This document shows positions 1 through 6,545 of a stretch of DNA of 46,928 nt, piece after piece (within the stretch, counting starts at the first letter, position 1; each line of letters starts with the position of its first letter). The notes under the pieces were generated by a model that made no database searches, was not told where the DNA came from, and saw only the letters and a list, made by a program, of their open reading frames with translations. The translations under genes were made by a program, and so were the position numbers. This DNA is from an uncultured Elusimicrobiales bacterium (GTDB lineage: Bacteria > Elusimicrobiota > Elusimicrobia > Elusimicrobiales > Elusimicrobiaceae). The stretch is from positions 1 to 46,928 of the forward strand of contig CALUVB010000013.1 in NCBI GenBank assembly GCA_944324115.1. The letters run 5' to 3'.

Positions 1-80
1 AATATCAACACAACCACCAACAGTTAAATAAGCAAAAAACCGCCAAAAATACTTTGTGCGGAATTTAAAAAAAAATAATC
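1..80 (-). pseudogene. Decayed type IV pilin N-terminus (relic, cut by window edge)
   Basis: Read on the minus strand, this stretch encodes FGGFLLI-stop-LLVVVLI, clearly the prepilin signature GGFTLIELLVVVLI of the intact pilins elsewhere in the window. The Thr is changed to Leu. The invariant Glu5 codon GAA has become the stop TAA (plus-strand positions 24-26). The leader preceding it has no ATG in frame and is very AT-rich. Upstream lies a 35-nt T tract (minus strand) in the place where intact pilin genes have T12. The rest of the gene lies outside the window, so I cannot say whether the C-terminal part survives. A pseudogene is the most likely reading. Confidence 0.75.
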
Positions 81-93
81 ACTTTTTAAAAAA

Positions 94-134
<41 letters not shown>

Positions 135-221
135 AATGCAAGCCCTTTGTATTTTATCAGCCAACTCTTTAATCATAACAGCTTTCAAGACATCTTGCCC
201 ATACGCTCAACAAAAAAAGGC

Positions 222-262
222 TTTACAATGTGCTTTAAAATTTATAGAACAAAATATAGAAC
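222..262 (+). promoter_or_regulatory. Putative lexA promoter with ATAGAAC direct repeat (candidate operator)
   Basis: TTTACA (222-227) could be a -35 box. The sequence ATAGAAC occurs twice (244-250 and 256-262), giving GAAC-N8-GAAC just upstream of lexA and overlapping the likely -10. Some LexA proteins bind direct repeats of the GTTC-N7-GTTC kind, so this is a candidate self-regulation site. The spacing differs by one base from that known type, so the call is tentative. Confidence 0.35.
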
Positions 263-283
263 TTTTAATAAAGAGCAAAAAAT

Positions 284-886
284 ATGAAACAACTTCACCC
301 CAAACAAATCGAACTTTTGGAAATTTTAAAAAATAATATTTCCGACCCGCTAACGCTGGAAGAACTGGCCCAACGCTTAGGCGTATCCGGGAAAAGCGTG
401 GCATTTCATCATATCAAACAATTAGAGAAAAAAGGATATTTAAAACGCAATCCTGAAAATCCGCGGGACTATATTATTTTAAAAGATCCGGAGCGAAACG
501 TAATTTATCTGCCCATGTACGGCTGCGCCAAATGCGGTCCCGAAGGCACACTGCTCAGCGGCGTACCTACCCGCGTGGTACCGGTGGATCCGGCCATGAT
601 TTATTTTCCGGCGTGCAAAGGATTTATGCTGGAAGCGAAAGGGGACTCCATGGAAAACATTATTGCCCCGCGCGACTGGCTGATTGTGGAACAAAATGCC
701 TGCCCCAAGAACCGGGATATCGTGGTGTGTGTAAATCAAGGGGAAGTAATGGTAAAACGTTTTAGCCAAGATGGGGAAAATATTATTTTGGAATCGCAGA
801 ATAAAAAATATTCCCCCATTATAGCAGACAGGCACAGCTTTCATATAGAAGGCATTGTGCGCAGCATTATTAAGCGCAACTTCTAA
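284..886 (+). CDS. lexA: LexA-type SOS repressor (S24 family), Cys-Gly cleavage site
   Basis: 200 aa, the usual LexA length. Residues 1-65 form a winged helix-turn-helix resembling the LexA DNA-binding domain. Residues 75-200 are the S24 autoprotease/dimerisation domain. The catalytic Ser is S122 (GDSM) and the Lys is K158 (EVMVKRF). The autocleavage bond falls at C84-G85, the same position as Ala84-Gly85 of E. coli LexA. A Cys-Gly bond is what UmuD uses, so self-cleavage should still be possible. By family knowledge it represses DNA-damage genes until RecA filaments trigger cleavage. ATG at 284 starts the conserved helix; the ribosome site is weak. A strong terminator follows. It is transcribed away from the pilin relic on its left. 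A UmuD-like or phage-type repressor is less likely because the full DNA-binding domain is present. Confidence 0.88.
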   Translation: MKQLHPKQIELLEILKNNISDPLTLEELAQRLGVSGKSVAFHHIKQLEKKGYLKRNPENPRDYIILKDPERNVIYLPMYGCAKCGPEGTLLSGVPTRVVPVDPAMIYFPACKGFMLEAKGDSMENIIAPRDWLIVEQNACPKNRDIVVCVNQGEVMVKRFSQDGENIILESQNKKYSPIIADRHSFHIEGIVRSIIKRNF

Positions 887-1214
887 TCCTGCTCTTCTAG
901 GATAAAAAGGACAACCTCAAAAGGGGCATTCGGCCCCTTTTTTTTATTCTCATAACAGCAACTTTGTACCGTTACAACGCAAGGGCTATATACGACAAAG
1001 GCCGGCCCATAAGGCCAGCCTTTTTAATATTGTTATATTTCTCACTATACACAATCGGAAATGTTTTTGCCCGGCGGAAGAAACTTTTTTATACAAATCA
1101 GCGGAAGAAAATTAAAACGCTCACACCTCTCCCGAACAATACATTTACAAACTGTATGCCTCAAGCAGGCCCGCTCTCCCCATTTCCGGCTGCAAAGACC
1201 GGGCAAAACACAGC
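887..1214. other. Gene-free stretch between lexA and mntR-like gene
   Basis: Holds the lexA terminator and a second GC-rich hairpin at 998-1023 (AAGGC-GGCC arms with one mismatch, followed by TTTTT) that could terminate read-through on the plus strand. The remaining sequence shows no open frame with a ribosome site and no recognisable RNA. Confidence 0.6.
919..946 (+). terminator. Intrinsic terminator after lexA
   Basis: Hairpin AAAGGGGC-ATTC-GGCCCCTTT followed by a run of T; starts about 30 nt after the lexA stop. Confidence 0.9.
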
Positions 1215-1616
1215 CTATTTTTTCCGTTGATGGGGGCGGCCAGTATACTGGTGCAGGAAATCGTGTAATTTTTCCAAGGTTTCCCGGCTAATGGTATGCT
1301 CCATTTTACAGGCGTCTATATTGGCCGTTTTGACATTTACCCCCAGCACGTCGGTCAAAAAAGCGCTTAAAATACCATGCCGGCGGCGTACATCTTCTGC
1401 GGTGCGGCGGCCTTTGGCGGTAAGCGTCACGCCACAATACGGTTCATGTTTGAGATAGCCCCCTTGTGCCAACACGCGCAAAGCTCCGGTTACACTGGGG
1501 GTTTTGACGCCCAGCAAATCACGTATATCTGTCACACGGGCACGGCCGTTTTCATCTGCGGCTAGAGAAATAGCCTCCAAATAATCTTCCATATTGGCGC
1601 TTAATGCTTTGCCCAT
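1215..1616 (-). CDS. mntR: DtxR/MntR-family metal-dependent transcriptional regulator
   Basis: 133 aa. The N-terminal winged helix (about 1-70) starts with MEDYLEAI, the first metal-ligand segment of the family, and continues with SVTGALRVLAQGGYLKHEPY, the recognition helix and wing. The second domain (about 75-130) has HGILSAFLTDVLGV and CKMEH, matching the helix that supplies further metal ligands (Glu-His). There is no SH3-like third domain, as in MntR rather than DtxR/IdeR. By family it senses Mn(II) or Fe(II) and represses metal uptake. The start has a GGGGGC ribosome site 5 nt before ATG. It is divergent from gdhA; a small dyad GTTATATCATAAC (1648-1660) in the shared intergenic region could be an operator. 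Which metal it senses cannot be decided from sequence. Confidence 0.75.
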   Translation of the reverse strand: MGKALSANMEDYLEAISLAADENGRARVTDIRDLLGVKTPSVTGALRVLAQGGYLKHEPYCGVTLTAKGRRTAEDVRRRHGILSAFLTDVLGVNVKTANIDACKMEHTISRETLEKLHDFLHQYTGRPHQRKK

Positions 1617-1726
1617 ATTGCCCCCAATTAAGGTAAACTAACTTTCTGTTATATCATAACATATTCCGGCGCATTTGCAGTTCGGCAATGGCAATTTTTT
1701 CGTTGTTTCCGTCGGGAAAGAAAGTC

Positions 1727-1754
1727 TTGCTTTCGCTTCATTTGTTGCTATAAT
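1727..1754 (+). promoter_or_regulatory. gdhA promoter
   Basis: TTGCTT (1727-1732), 16-nt spacer, perfect TATAAT (1749-1754). Transcription would begin about 25 nt before the gdhA start, leaving room for its AAAAGGAG ribosome site, so gdhA is a conventional leadered mRNA. Confidence 0.75.
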
Positions 1755-1785
1755 AAAAGTAGGGAACCGCCCAAAAGGAGAACTT

Positions 1786-3135
1786 ATGGACATTCAACAA
1801 TACACCGCAGACTTTCTAGGCCGTCTGGCTAAACGTGACCCGGCACAAAAAGTATTCCAGCAGGCCGTACATGAAGTAGTAGGCAGTCTTGCTCCGGTAT
1901 TAGAGCAAAATCCCATTTACATCAAAGAGTGTATTTTAGACCGTATTCTTGAGCCCGAACGCATGATTATCTTCCGCGTGCCGTGGAGAGACGACAAAGG
2001 AAATATCCATGTAAACCGCGGCTTCCGCATTCAATATAACAGCGCTTTAGGTCCCTATAAAGGCGGCATTCGTTTTCACGAAACCGTCAATCAAGATTCT
2101 TTAAAATTCCTGGCTTTTGAACAAACGTTTAAAAATTCATTAACCACGCTGCCGCTTGGCGGCGGGAAAGGCGGATCCGACTTTGACACCCGCGGCAAAA
2201 GCGACAATGAAGTCATGCGCTTCTGTCATTCTTTTATCAATGAGCTTTATCACCACATCGGTTATCATACCGATGTGCCGGCCGGAGATTTGGGCTGCGG
2301 CGCGCGGGAAATCGGCTATATGTTCGGCCAATACAAAAAACTGACCAACGATTTTACCGGCGCCTTCACAGGCAAACGGCCCAATTGGGGCGGCAGCTTG
2401 CTGCGCCCGGAAGCCACAGGATACGGCGTGGCATATTTTGCCCAAAATATGTTAGCTACCCGCGGCGACAGCCTAAAAAACAAAACAGCCATTGTGTCCG
2501 GCACAGGCAATGTGGGTATTTATACCATTGAAAAGCTGACTCAACTGGGCGCCAAAGTGGTAGGCTTTATGGACTATGACGGCAGCATTTACGATGAAAA
2601 TGGCGTAGATGAAGAAAAATTGGCCTATCTTAAAGATTTGGTGTTTGTGCGGCGCGGCAGCTTGAAAGAATATGACAAGAAATTCAAAGGGGCTCATTTC
2701 CGTCCCGGCAAAAAGACATGGGATATCCCCTGCCAAATTGCTTGTCCGACCGCTTGCGAAAACGAGCTGCATACCGAAGACGCAAAAACATTGGTCAAAA
2801 ATGGCTGCATCTGTCTGACCGAAGGTTCCAACATGCCTTGCACACCGGGCGCCATTGACATATTCCATAACGCCAAAATCCTCTACTCTCCCGGTAAAGC
2901 TTCCAATGCCGGCGGGGTGGCGGTATCGGGTCTGGAAATGACACAGAACAGTATGCGTATTTATTGGACAAGAGAAGAAGTGGACCAATATCTCCAGCGC
3001 ATTATGCACAGCATACATGACAGCTGTTTGGCCGCCGCAGAACAATACGGCATGAAAGGCGATTATATGGCAGGGGCCAATATTGCAGGATTTATAAAAG
3101 TGGCCGATGCGATGATTGACCAAGGCTTAGTGTAA
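1786..3135 (+). CDS. gdhA: Glutamate dehydrogenase (NADP-type, hexameric)
   Basis: 449 aa, the length of bacterial hexameric NADP-type GDH. It interconverts 2-oxoglutarate plus ammonia and glutamate in the cytoplasm. The substrate domain shows PYKGGIRFH (90-98) and LPLGGGKGGSDFD, with catalytic Lys128. PAGDLGCGAREIG follows. The Rossmann domain has VSGTGNVGIYTIEKL. The C-terminal part has the typical NAGGVAVSGLEM. The start is ATG 1786 because AAAAGGAG lies 6 nt upstream and the family begins here; the frame is open further upstream but runs through the promoter. It is monocistronic, followed by a GC-rich hairpin. In a fermenter it would assimilate ammonia or run amino-acid transamination. 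Coenzyme preference is inferred from overall similarity. Confidence 0.95.
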   Translation: MDIQQYTADFLGRLAKRDPAQKVFQQAVHEVVGSLAPVLEQNPIYIKECILDRILEPERMIIFRVPWRDDKGNIHVNRGFRIQYNSALGPYKGGIRFHETVNQDSLKFLAFEQTFKNSLTTLPLGGGKGGSDFDTRGKSDNEVMRFCHSFINELYHHIGYHTDVPAGDLGCGAREIGYMFGQYKKLTNDFTGAFTGKRPNWGGSLLRPEATGYGVAYFAQNMLATRGDSLKNKTAIVSGTGNVGIYTIEKLTQLGAKVVGFMDYDGSIYDENGVDEEKLAYLKDLVFVRRGSLKEYDKKFKGAHFRPGKKTWDIPCQIACPTACENELHTEDAKTLVKNGCICLTEGSNMPCTPGAIDIFHNAKILYSPGKASNAGGVAVSGLEMTQNSMRIYWTREEVDQYLQRIMHSIHDSCLAAAEQYGMKGDYMAGANIAGFIKVADAMIDQGLV

Positions 3136-3153
3136 GTTCAAAACGTTCCATTT

Positions 3154-3181
3154 ACACCCCCCGGCTTTTGCCGGGGGGTGT
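3154..3181. terminator. Hairpin after gdhA
   Basis: Perfect stem ACACCCCCCGGC-TTTT-GCCGGGGGGTGT about 18 nt after the gdhA stop. It lacks a T run on either strand, so termination may be inefficient or factor-assisted; it also lies downstream of the convergent symporter. Confidence 0.6.
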
Positions 3182-3241
3182 CGTGTAAAGCCGCACAAAC
3201 GCCTTCTCCATACTCCTCAACAATCCATTAGCGCCGCCGCT

Positions 3242-4417
3242 TCATGCCTTTTTCCGGCTGCCATAGATACGGTTGATAATAACAGAGATAGCTCCGTCTC
3301 CGGTTACATTACAGGCCGTACCGAAACTATCCATAGCAATATATAAGGCAATCATTAGCCCCAACATTTCTTCGTTAAAACCCAACATTTTTTGCAACAC
3401 CCCCAGCGAGGCCATAATCGCCCCGCCCGGTACGCCTGGCCCGGCTACAATGGACACGCCCAGCATACAAATAAACCCCGCAAACTGCCAAAAATGCAGT
3501 TCTCCCCCCGTCAACAAAATAATCGCCATAGCGCAAGCGGTAATCTTAATGGTACTGCCGGACATATGAATATTCGCACACAGCGGCACCGTAAATCCGG
3601 CAATATCCTCCCGCACGCCCAACGCCTGTACTTGTTTATAGGTTACAGGAATAGTCGCCGCGGAAGAAGAAGTGCCTAATGCGGTAAAATAAGCCGGGAG
3701 CATCGTCTTAAGCATTGTAAAAGGGTTCTGCCCGCCAACGGCGCCGGAAAGCGCAAACTGAATAAATAAAACCACCAACGTAATAATAAAAATCAATACA
3801 ATAATTTTGGCAAACACGGACAATACGGCAGCCGCTTGCCCGCTGACGGTCATATTTAAAAAGATACCGAAAATATACAAAGGCAAAAGAGGAATAATAA
3901 CATGAGCAATTACTTTGTGAATTACTTCCCGGAAATCATACATTACCTGTTTTAAATGTGTTCCCTTGCCGAACGCCAAGCCCAGGCCCAACATAAAAGC
4001 CAATACCAAAGAGGTCGTCACGTCCATCAGCGGCGGAATGGGCAAAGTAAAATAAGGGGCCAACTCCTGCGGGGCGCTAAAAGCCACCAATGAAGCAGAA
4101 GGGTCCAACACCCAAGGGTAAGACAAGGCCGCCACCCCAAAAGTAAAAAATCCGGCAAACAACGTAAACCCATAGGCCAGCAATACGGTAAATACCAACA
4201 GACGCCCGGAGTCTTTGCCCAATTCGGCAATACCCGGCGCAATCAACCCCAAAATAAGCAGCGGCACCACAAAACCCAAGAATTGACCAAATAATCCGTT
4301 AAAGGTAAGGAAAAGACGCACCGCCCAATCCGGGAAAAACAAGCCGCACACAATACCTAACACAATGGCTGCGGCCACTAATGGCAATAATCCAAAACGA
4401 AATAAATTTTTCAACAT
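3242..4417 (-). CDS. Dicarboxylate/amino acid:cation symporter (DAACS family)
   Basis: 391 aa, polytopic, inner membrane. The family signature is clear: the serine-rich re-entrant loop ALGTSSSAATIPVT, the second hairpin region with ANIHMSGSTIKITA, and the terminal NVTGDGAI motif of helix 8, where substrate and cation are bound. Family members (GltP/GltT, DctA, SstT) import glutamate, aspartate, C4-dicarboxylates or serine/threonine with H+ or Na+. The neighbouring convergent gdhA makes glutamate or another amino acid attractive, but this is inference. Start ATG 4417 is chosen because AACGGAGG precedes it at good distance; a longer frame exists upstream. No gene follows it in the same direction. 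Confidence 0.88.
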   Translation of the reverse strand: MLKNLFRFGLLPLVAAAIVLGIVCGLFFPDWAVRLFLTFNGLFGQFLGFVVPLLILGLIAPGIAELGKDSGRLLVFTVLLAYGFTLFAGFFTFGVAALSYPWVLDPSASLVAFSAPQELAPYFTLPIPPLMDVTTSLVLAFMLGLGLAFGKGTHLKQVMYDFREVIHKVIAHVIIPLLPLYIFGIFLNMTVSGQAAAVLSVFAKIIVLIFIITLVVLFIQFALSGAVGGQNPFTMLKTMLPAYFTALGTSSSAATIPVTYKQVQALGVREDIAGFTVPLCANIHMSGSTIKITACAMAIILLTGGELHFWQFAGFICMLGVSIVAGPGVPGGAIMASLGVLQKMLGFNEEMLGLMIALYIAMDSFGTACNVTGDGAISVIINRIYGSRKKA

Positions 4418-4824
4418 TTTTCCTCCGTTGTTCACAGGTTTATTATAGCAATCCCATTTCAAACTGTGGCGTTTTTTCTGATTATCGGAAATGACAGCCG
4501 CCCTACACGCGCGCCGCCAGACGCCGCAACACGCCCACCAAAAGTGTATAGTGACGTCTTCTTTTGCTTCTCGCCCATGTCTGCCAGCAAGAAAGATTTG
4601 ACTATAGTCTCCCCCAGTTATTTATCTTGTGTACTCCGCTCATTTTGAGCGTCTTGCTCCAGCTGCGGCACAAACAACTCCCTTAGTTTGCCCGTATCAT
4701 GCTGCCAGCCCTCCCACCTTCCGCGCGACCTTCCAATCGGCTTATAATTTCTCCATCTGCTCCCGCCGCTATCGCCGCTTTTTGCACAGCCGGAAAGCAA
4801 TATAAAATTTGCTAAAATAATTTT
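4418..4824. other. Gene-poor intergenic region
   Basis: Contains the symporter ribosome site and, at its right end, the rnhA -10 box. On the minus strand an open frame (about 4807 to 4618) reads ILLSGCAKSG, which resembles a lipobox, but it has no ATG/GTG/TTG start or ribosome site at the right place and would overlap the rnhA promoter, so I do not call it a gene. No RNA or repeat recognised. Confidence 0.55.
4813..4818 (+). promoter_or_regulatory. -10 box of rnhA, six bases from ATG (leaderless type)
   Basis: TAAAAT, then exactly six bases, then the rnhA ATG at 4825. Transcription normally starts about 7 nt after the -10, i.e. on the A of ATG. No ribosome site is present. A good -35 is not visible. 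Confidence 0.5.
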
Positions 4825-5478
4825 ATGCGTGTAATTATTAATATAGACGGCGGCAGCCGCGGAAACCCCGGGCCGGGAGCGGCAGCTTTCGTCATTAAAG
4901 ACCAAAACGGAAAAATTCTGTCCCAGGAAGGGTATTTTATGCCTCACTGCACCAATAATCAGGCCGAATATACGGCGCTGAAGCTGGCTTTGGTAAAAGC
5001 GGCGGAATTGGGAGCTAAAGATTTGGAGATTATTTCCGATTCTTTACTGTTGGTCAAACAGTATCTGGGAGAATACAAAATAAAAAATACGGATTTGGCT
5101 GACCGTATGCAGGAAATACGCGCTTTGGCACGGCCTTTTAAAATTGTCATTCGCCATGTTTTGCGCCATTTGAATAAAGAACCAGACGCTTTGGCCAATA
5201 AGGCCATGGATTTGAAACAATCAGTAGGATTTAACCCTATTAAAAAGCTGCCCAGCTCCCAGCCAGTTCATTTAGCGGCGGAAGATACAACCGTCAACGG
5301 CGTACCGGTGCAGCCGGTATGCCATATGACAAGCCCAACTGAGACGGAGCCTGCAGCAACGGGAAAAACCGCCCGCCAAAACAACACGGCGGAAACGGCA
5401 CACAAAACGCCTTCTAGAACAACACGGAAAAAGAATTCTTTTTCCAAGGCGCAATTGTCGCTTTTTGAAGATTTGTAA
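4825..5478 (+). CDS. rnhA: Ribonuclease HI with C-terminal beta-clamp-binding-like motif
   Basis: 217 aa. Residues 1-130 are a complete RNase HI domain that cuts the RNA strand of RNA-DNA hybrids. The metal-binding acids are D8 (IDGGSRGNPG), E48 (NNQAEY), D72 (SDS) and D121 (EPDALANKAM). It lacks the basic-protrusion type insert of E. coli RNase HI. Residues 131-205 are a low-complexity, Thr/Pro/Ala/Lys-rich linker, probably disordered. The last eight residues are QLSLFEDL, whose QLSLF matches the bacterial sliding-clamp (DnaN) binding consensus QL(S/D)LF. This suggests tethering to the replisome to remove Okazaki primers or R-loops; that role is inferred. The start is fixed by the N-terminal beta strand. 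rnpB begins 31 nt after the stop, and the two could be co-transcribed. Confidence 0.9.
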   Translation: MRVIINIDGGSRGNPGPGAAAFVIKDQNGKILSQEGYFMPHCTNNQAEYTALKLALVKAAELGAKDLEIISDSLLLVKQYLGEYKIKNTDLADRMQEIRALARPFKIVIRHVLRHLNKEPDALANKAMDLKQSVGFNPIKKLPSSQPVHLAAEDTTVNGVPVQPVCHMTSPTETEPAATGKTARQNNTAETAHKTPSRTTRKKNSFSKAQLSLFEDL

Positions 5479-5508
5479 TACCGGTGCAGCTTACAAACCG
5501 GTTATCCA

Positions 5509-5844
5509 TTTGACGGTCCAGAGAGCCGCCTTTAGCTTAACCGCTTTAGGAGGAACTTCCGGACTCCGCAGGGAAATGCGCCTTGCGAAAGCAAGGGACA
5601 CGCGGGATAAAATCCGCGCGTACGGAAAGTGCCACAGAAAACAAACCGCCTTCGGGCAAGGGTGAAAAGGTGCGGTAAGAGCGCACCGCGCACAAGGTAA
5701 CGCGTGCGGCAAGGCAAACCCCGCATGGAGCAAGGCCAAATATGTCCATACGTGTCCCGCGTCAGAGGCAGAGTAGGCCGCTTAGAGTAATGGCTCTCCC
5801 GGCTGTACAAACAGCTGACAGAATCTGGGGTATGGGCCGTCAAA
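5509..5844 (+). ncRNA. rnpB: RNase P RNA (bacterial type A-like)
   Basis: About 336 nt. The 5' helix P1 (TTTGACGG at 5509-5516) pairs with CCGTCAAA at 5837-5844, defining both ends. The universally conserved core is present in order: GGAGGAACTTCCGGACTCC near the 5' side (usual form GAGGAAAGTCCGGGCTCC), GTGCCACAGAAAACAAACCGCC, AAGGGTGAAAAGGTGCGGTAAGAGCGCACC, AGGTAACG, GGCAAACCCC, GGAGCAAGGCCAAATA, then GTAGGCCGCTTAGAG near the 3' side. It matures the 5' ends of tRNAs together with RnpA. A bidirectional terminator starts 5 nt after the 3' end. The conserved GAAAGTCC segment reads GAACTTCC here, a local departure from consensus. No clear dedicated promoter was found, so transcription from the rnhA promoter is possible. 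Confidence 0.95.
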
Positions 5845-5848
5845 CACT

Positions 5849-5880
5849 TAAAAAGCCGCTCTCTTACGAGCGGCTTTTTA
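5849..5880. terminator. Bidirectional terminator between rnpB and pilin pseudogene
   Basis: AAAAAGCCGCTC-TCTTAC-GAGCGGCTTTTT: T runs on both strands. It ends rnpB on the plus strand and the pilin pseudogene on the minus strand. Because of a frameshift, the pseudogene's open frame now runs through this hairpin. Confidence 0.92.
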
Positions 5881-6403
5881 TAACACAAAATCGCTGCCGT
5901 TATATGTTCCAAATGCTTGGCAAAAATTTTTCCCTCGTCATTATAATAGCGGCACACAATATTGCCGTCATTTAAATAAGAAATGGCATATGTTGTATTT
6001 ATCGGCAAACGTTGACAGGTAGCCAACGTACCCAACCAGCAACCACTTGTATCCGCTCTGCAAGCTGGCCGGCAGAAAAAGTTTTTCGTCTGAAAGCCTC
6101 TTGTTCCCTGATAAGTGAGCGGCGTAGCGGGAAAGGATACGGCTAAAACTCCGAAGTCATCGGCATATTCGTCGGTGGACATATAATATCTTTTTTCCGC
6201 GTCACCAATCGTGCCGACCAATACCACAGCTTCCGCCGCGCGGCTTTTCTCTACCGCTCTTTCATATTGAGGTAAAGCAGTGACGGCCAAGGTGCCAATA
6301 ATCAGCACCACCAACAGTTCAATCAGCCTAAAACCGCCAAAAGCGCATTTTACGCGAGCTTTACACTGGAGAAAATTATCTTTTGTTGATAAATCTTGCT
6401 CAT
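5878..6403 (-). pseudogene. Frameshifted type IV pilin-like gene
   Basis: The pilin N-terminus is recognisable as FGGFRLIELLVV-LIIGTLAVTALPQYERAVEKSRAAEA: one Val codon is missing and Thr2 is Arg. The expected ATG (6401-6403) starts MSKIYQQKIIF as in sister pilins but meets a stop (TAA) before the pilin frame, so there is an indel in the leader. Near the C-terminus another indel removes the stop: in the adjacent frame the sequence reads GTYNGSDFVL followed by TAA at 5878-5880, directly before the terminator, whereas the current frame runs on through the terminator and into antisense rnpB. Its promoter spacer is also shortened (T6, 11-nt spacer). All this points to a dead copy. An extended functional product translated from a non-ATG start cannot be excluded but is unlikely. 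Confidence 0.8.
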
Positions 6404-6409
6404 ATGCAA

Positions 6410-6432
6410 AATTTACCCAAAAAAGAGGGCAA
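6410..6432 (-). promoter_or_regulatory. Decayed pilin promoter (T6 spacer tract)
   Basis: Minus strand: TTGCCC (6427-6432), spacer TC-T6-GGG of only 11 nt, TAAATT (6410-6415), six bases, ATG. The intact sister promoters have a 16-nt spacer with T12 and GA. Such a short spacer should not support sigma-70 transcription. Confidence 0.6.
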
Positions 6433-6495
6433 GCCTTCTCTATTCTTGCCAGTCCAAACAACAAAAACAATTCCTTCAACGGATTTTCCGTAAAT

Positions 6496-6533
6496 AAAAA
6501 ACGGACAATCCGTAACGGGATTGTCCGTTTTTC
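6496..6533. terminator. Terminator of the waaA-GT9 unit
   Basis: Perfect stem AAAAACGGACAATCC-GTAACG-GGATTGTCCGTTTTT with T runs on both strands, 13 nt downstream of the GT9 gene stop on the minus strand. Confidence 0.92.
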
Positions 6534-6545
6534 ATACTGGTCAAT

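Noticed and set aside
136-336. Plus-strand 66-codon frame left of lexA
   Set aside because: It overlaps the lexA start and the conserved pilin promoter region, and has no ribosome site or recognisable protein.
1648-1660. GTTATATCATAAC dyad as an MntR operator
   Set aside because: Short AT-rich dyad without convincing match to a known MntR or DtxR box; kept only as a remark.
1675-1785. N-terminal extension of glutamate dehydrogenase (37 extra residues)
   Set aside because: The extension would span the promoter's -10 box; the family start and ribosome site point to 1786.
4618-4807. Minus-strand frame with a lipobox-like ILLSGC, possible small lipoprotein
   Set aside because: No usable start codon or ribosome site at the expected place, overlap with the rnhA promoter and 5' end, and no family resemblance.
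5465-5749. Several open frames on both strands over 5.5-5.75 kb
   Set aside because: The stretch is RNase P RNA; frames are by-products of a GC-rich structured RNA.
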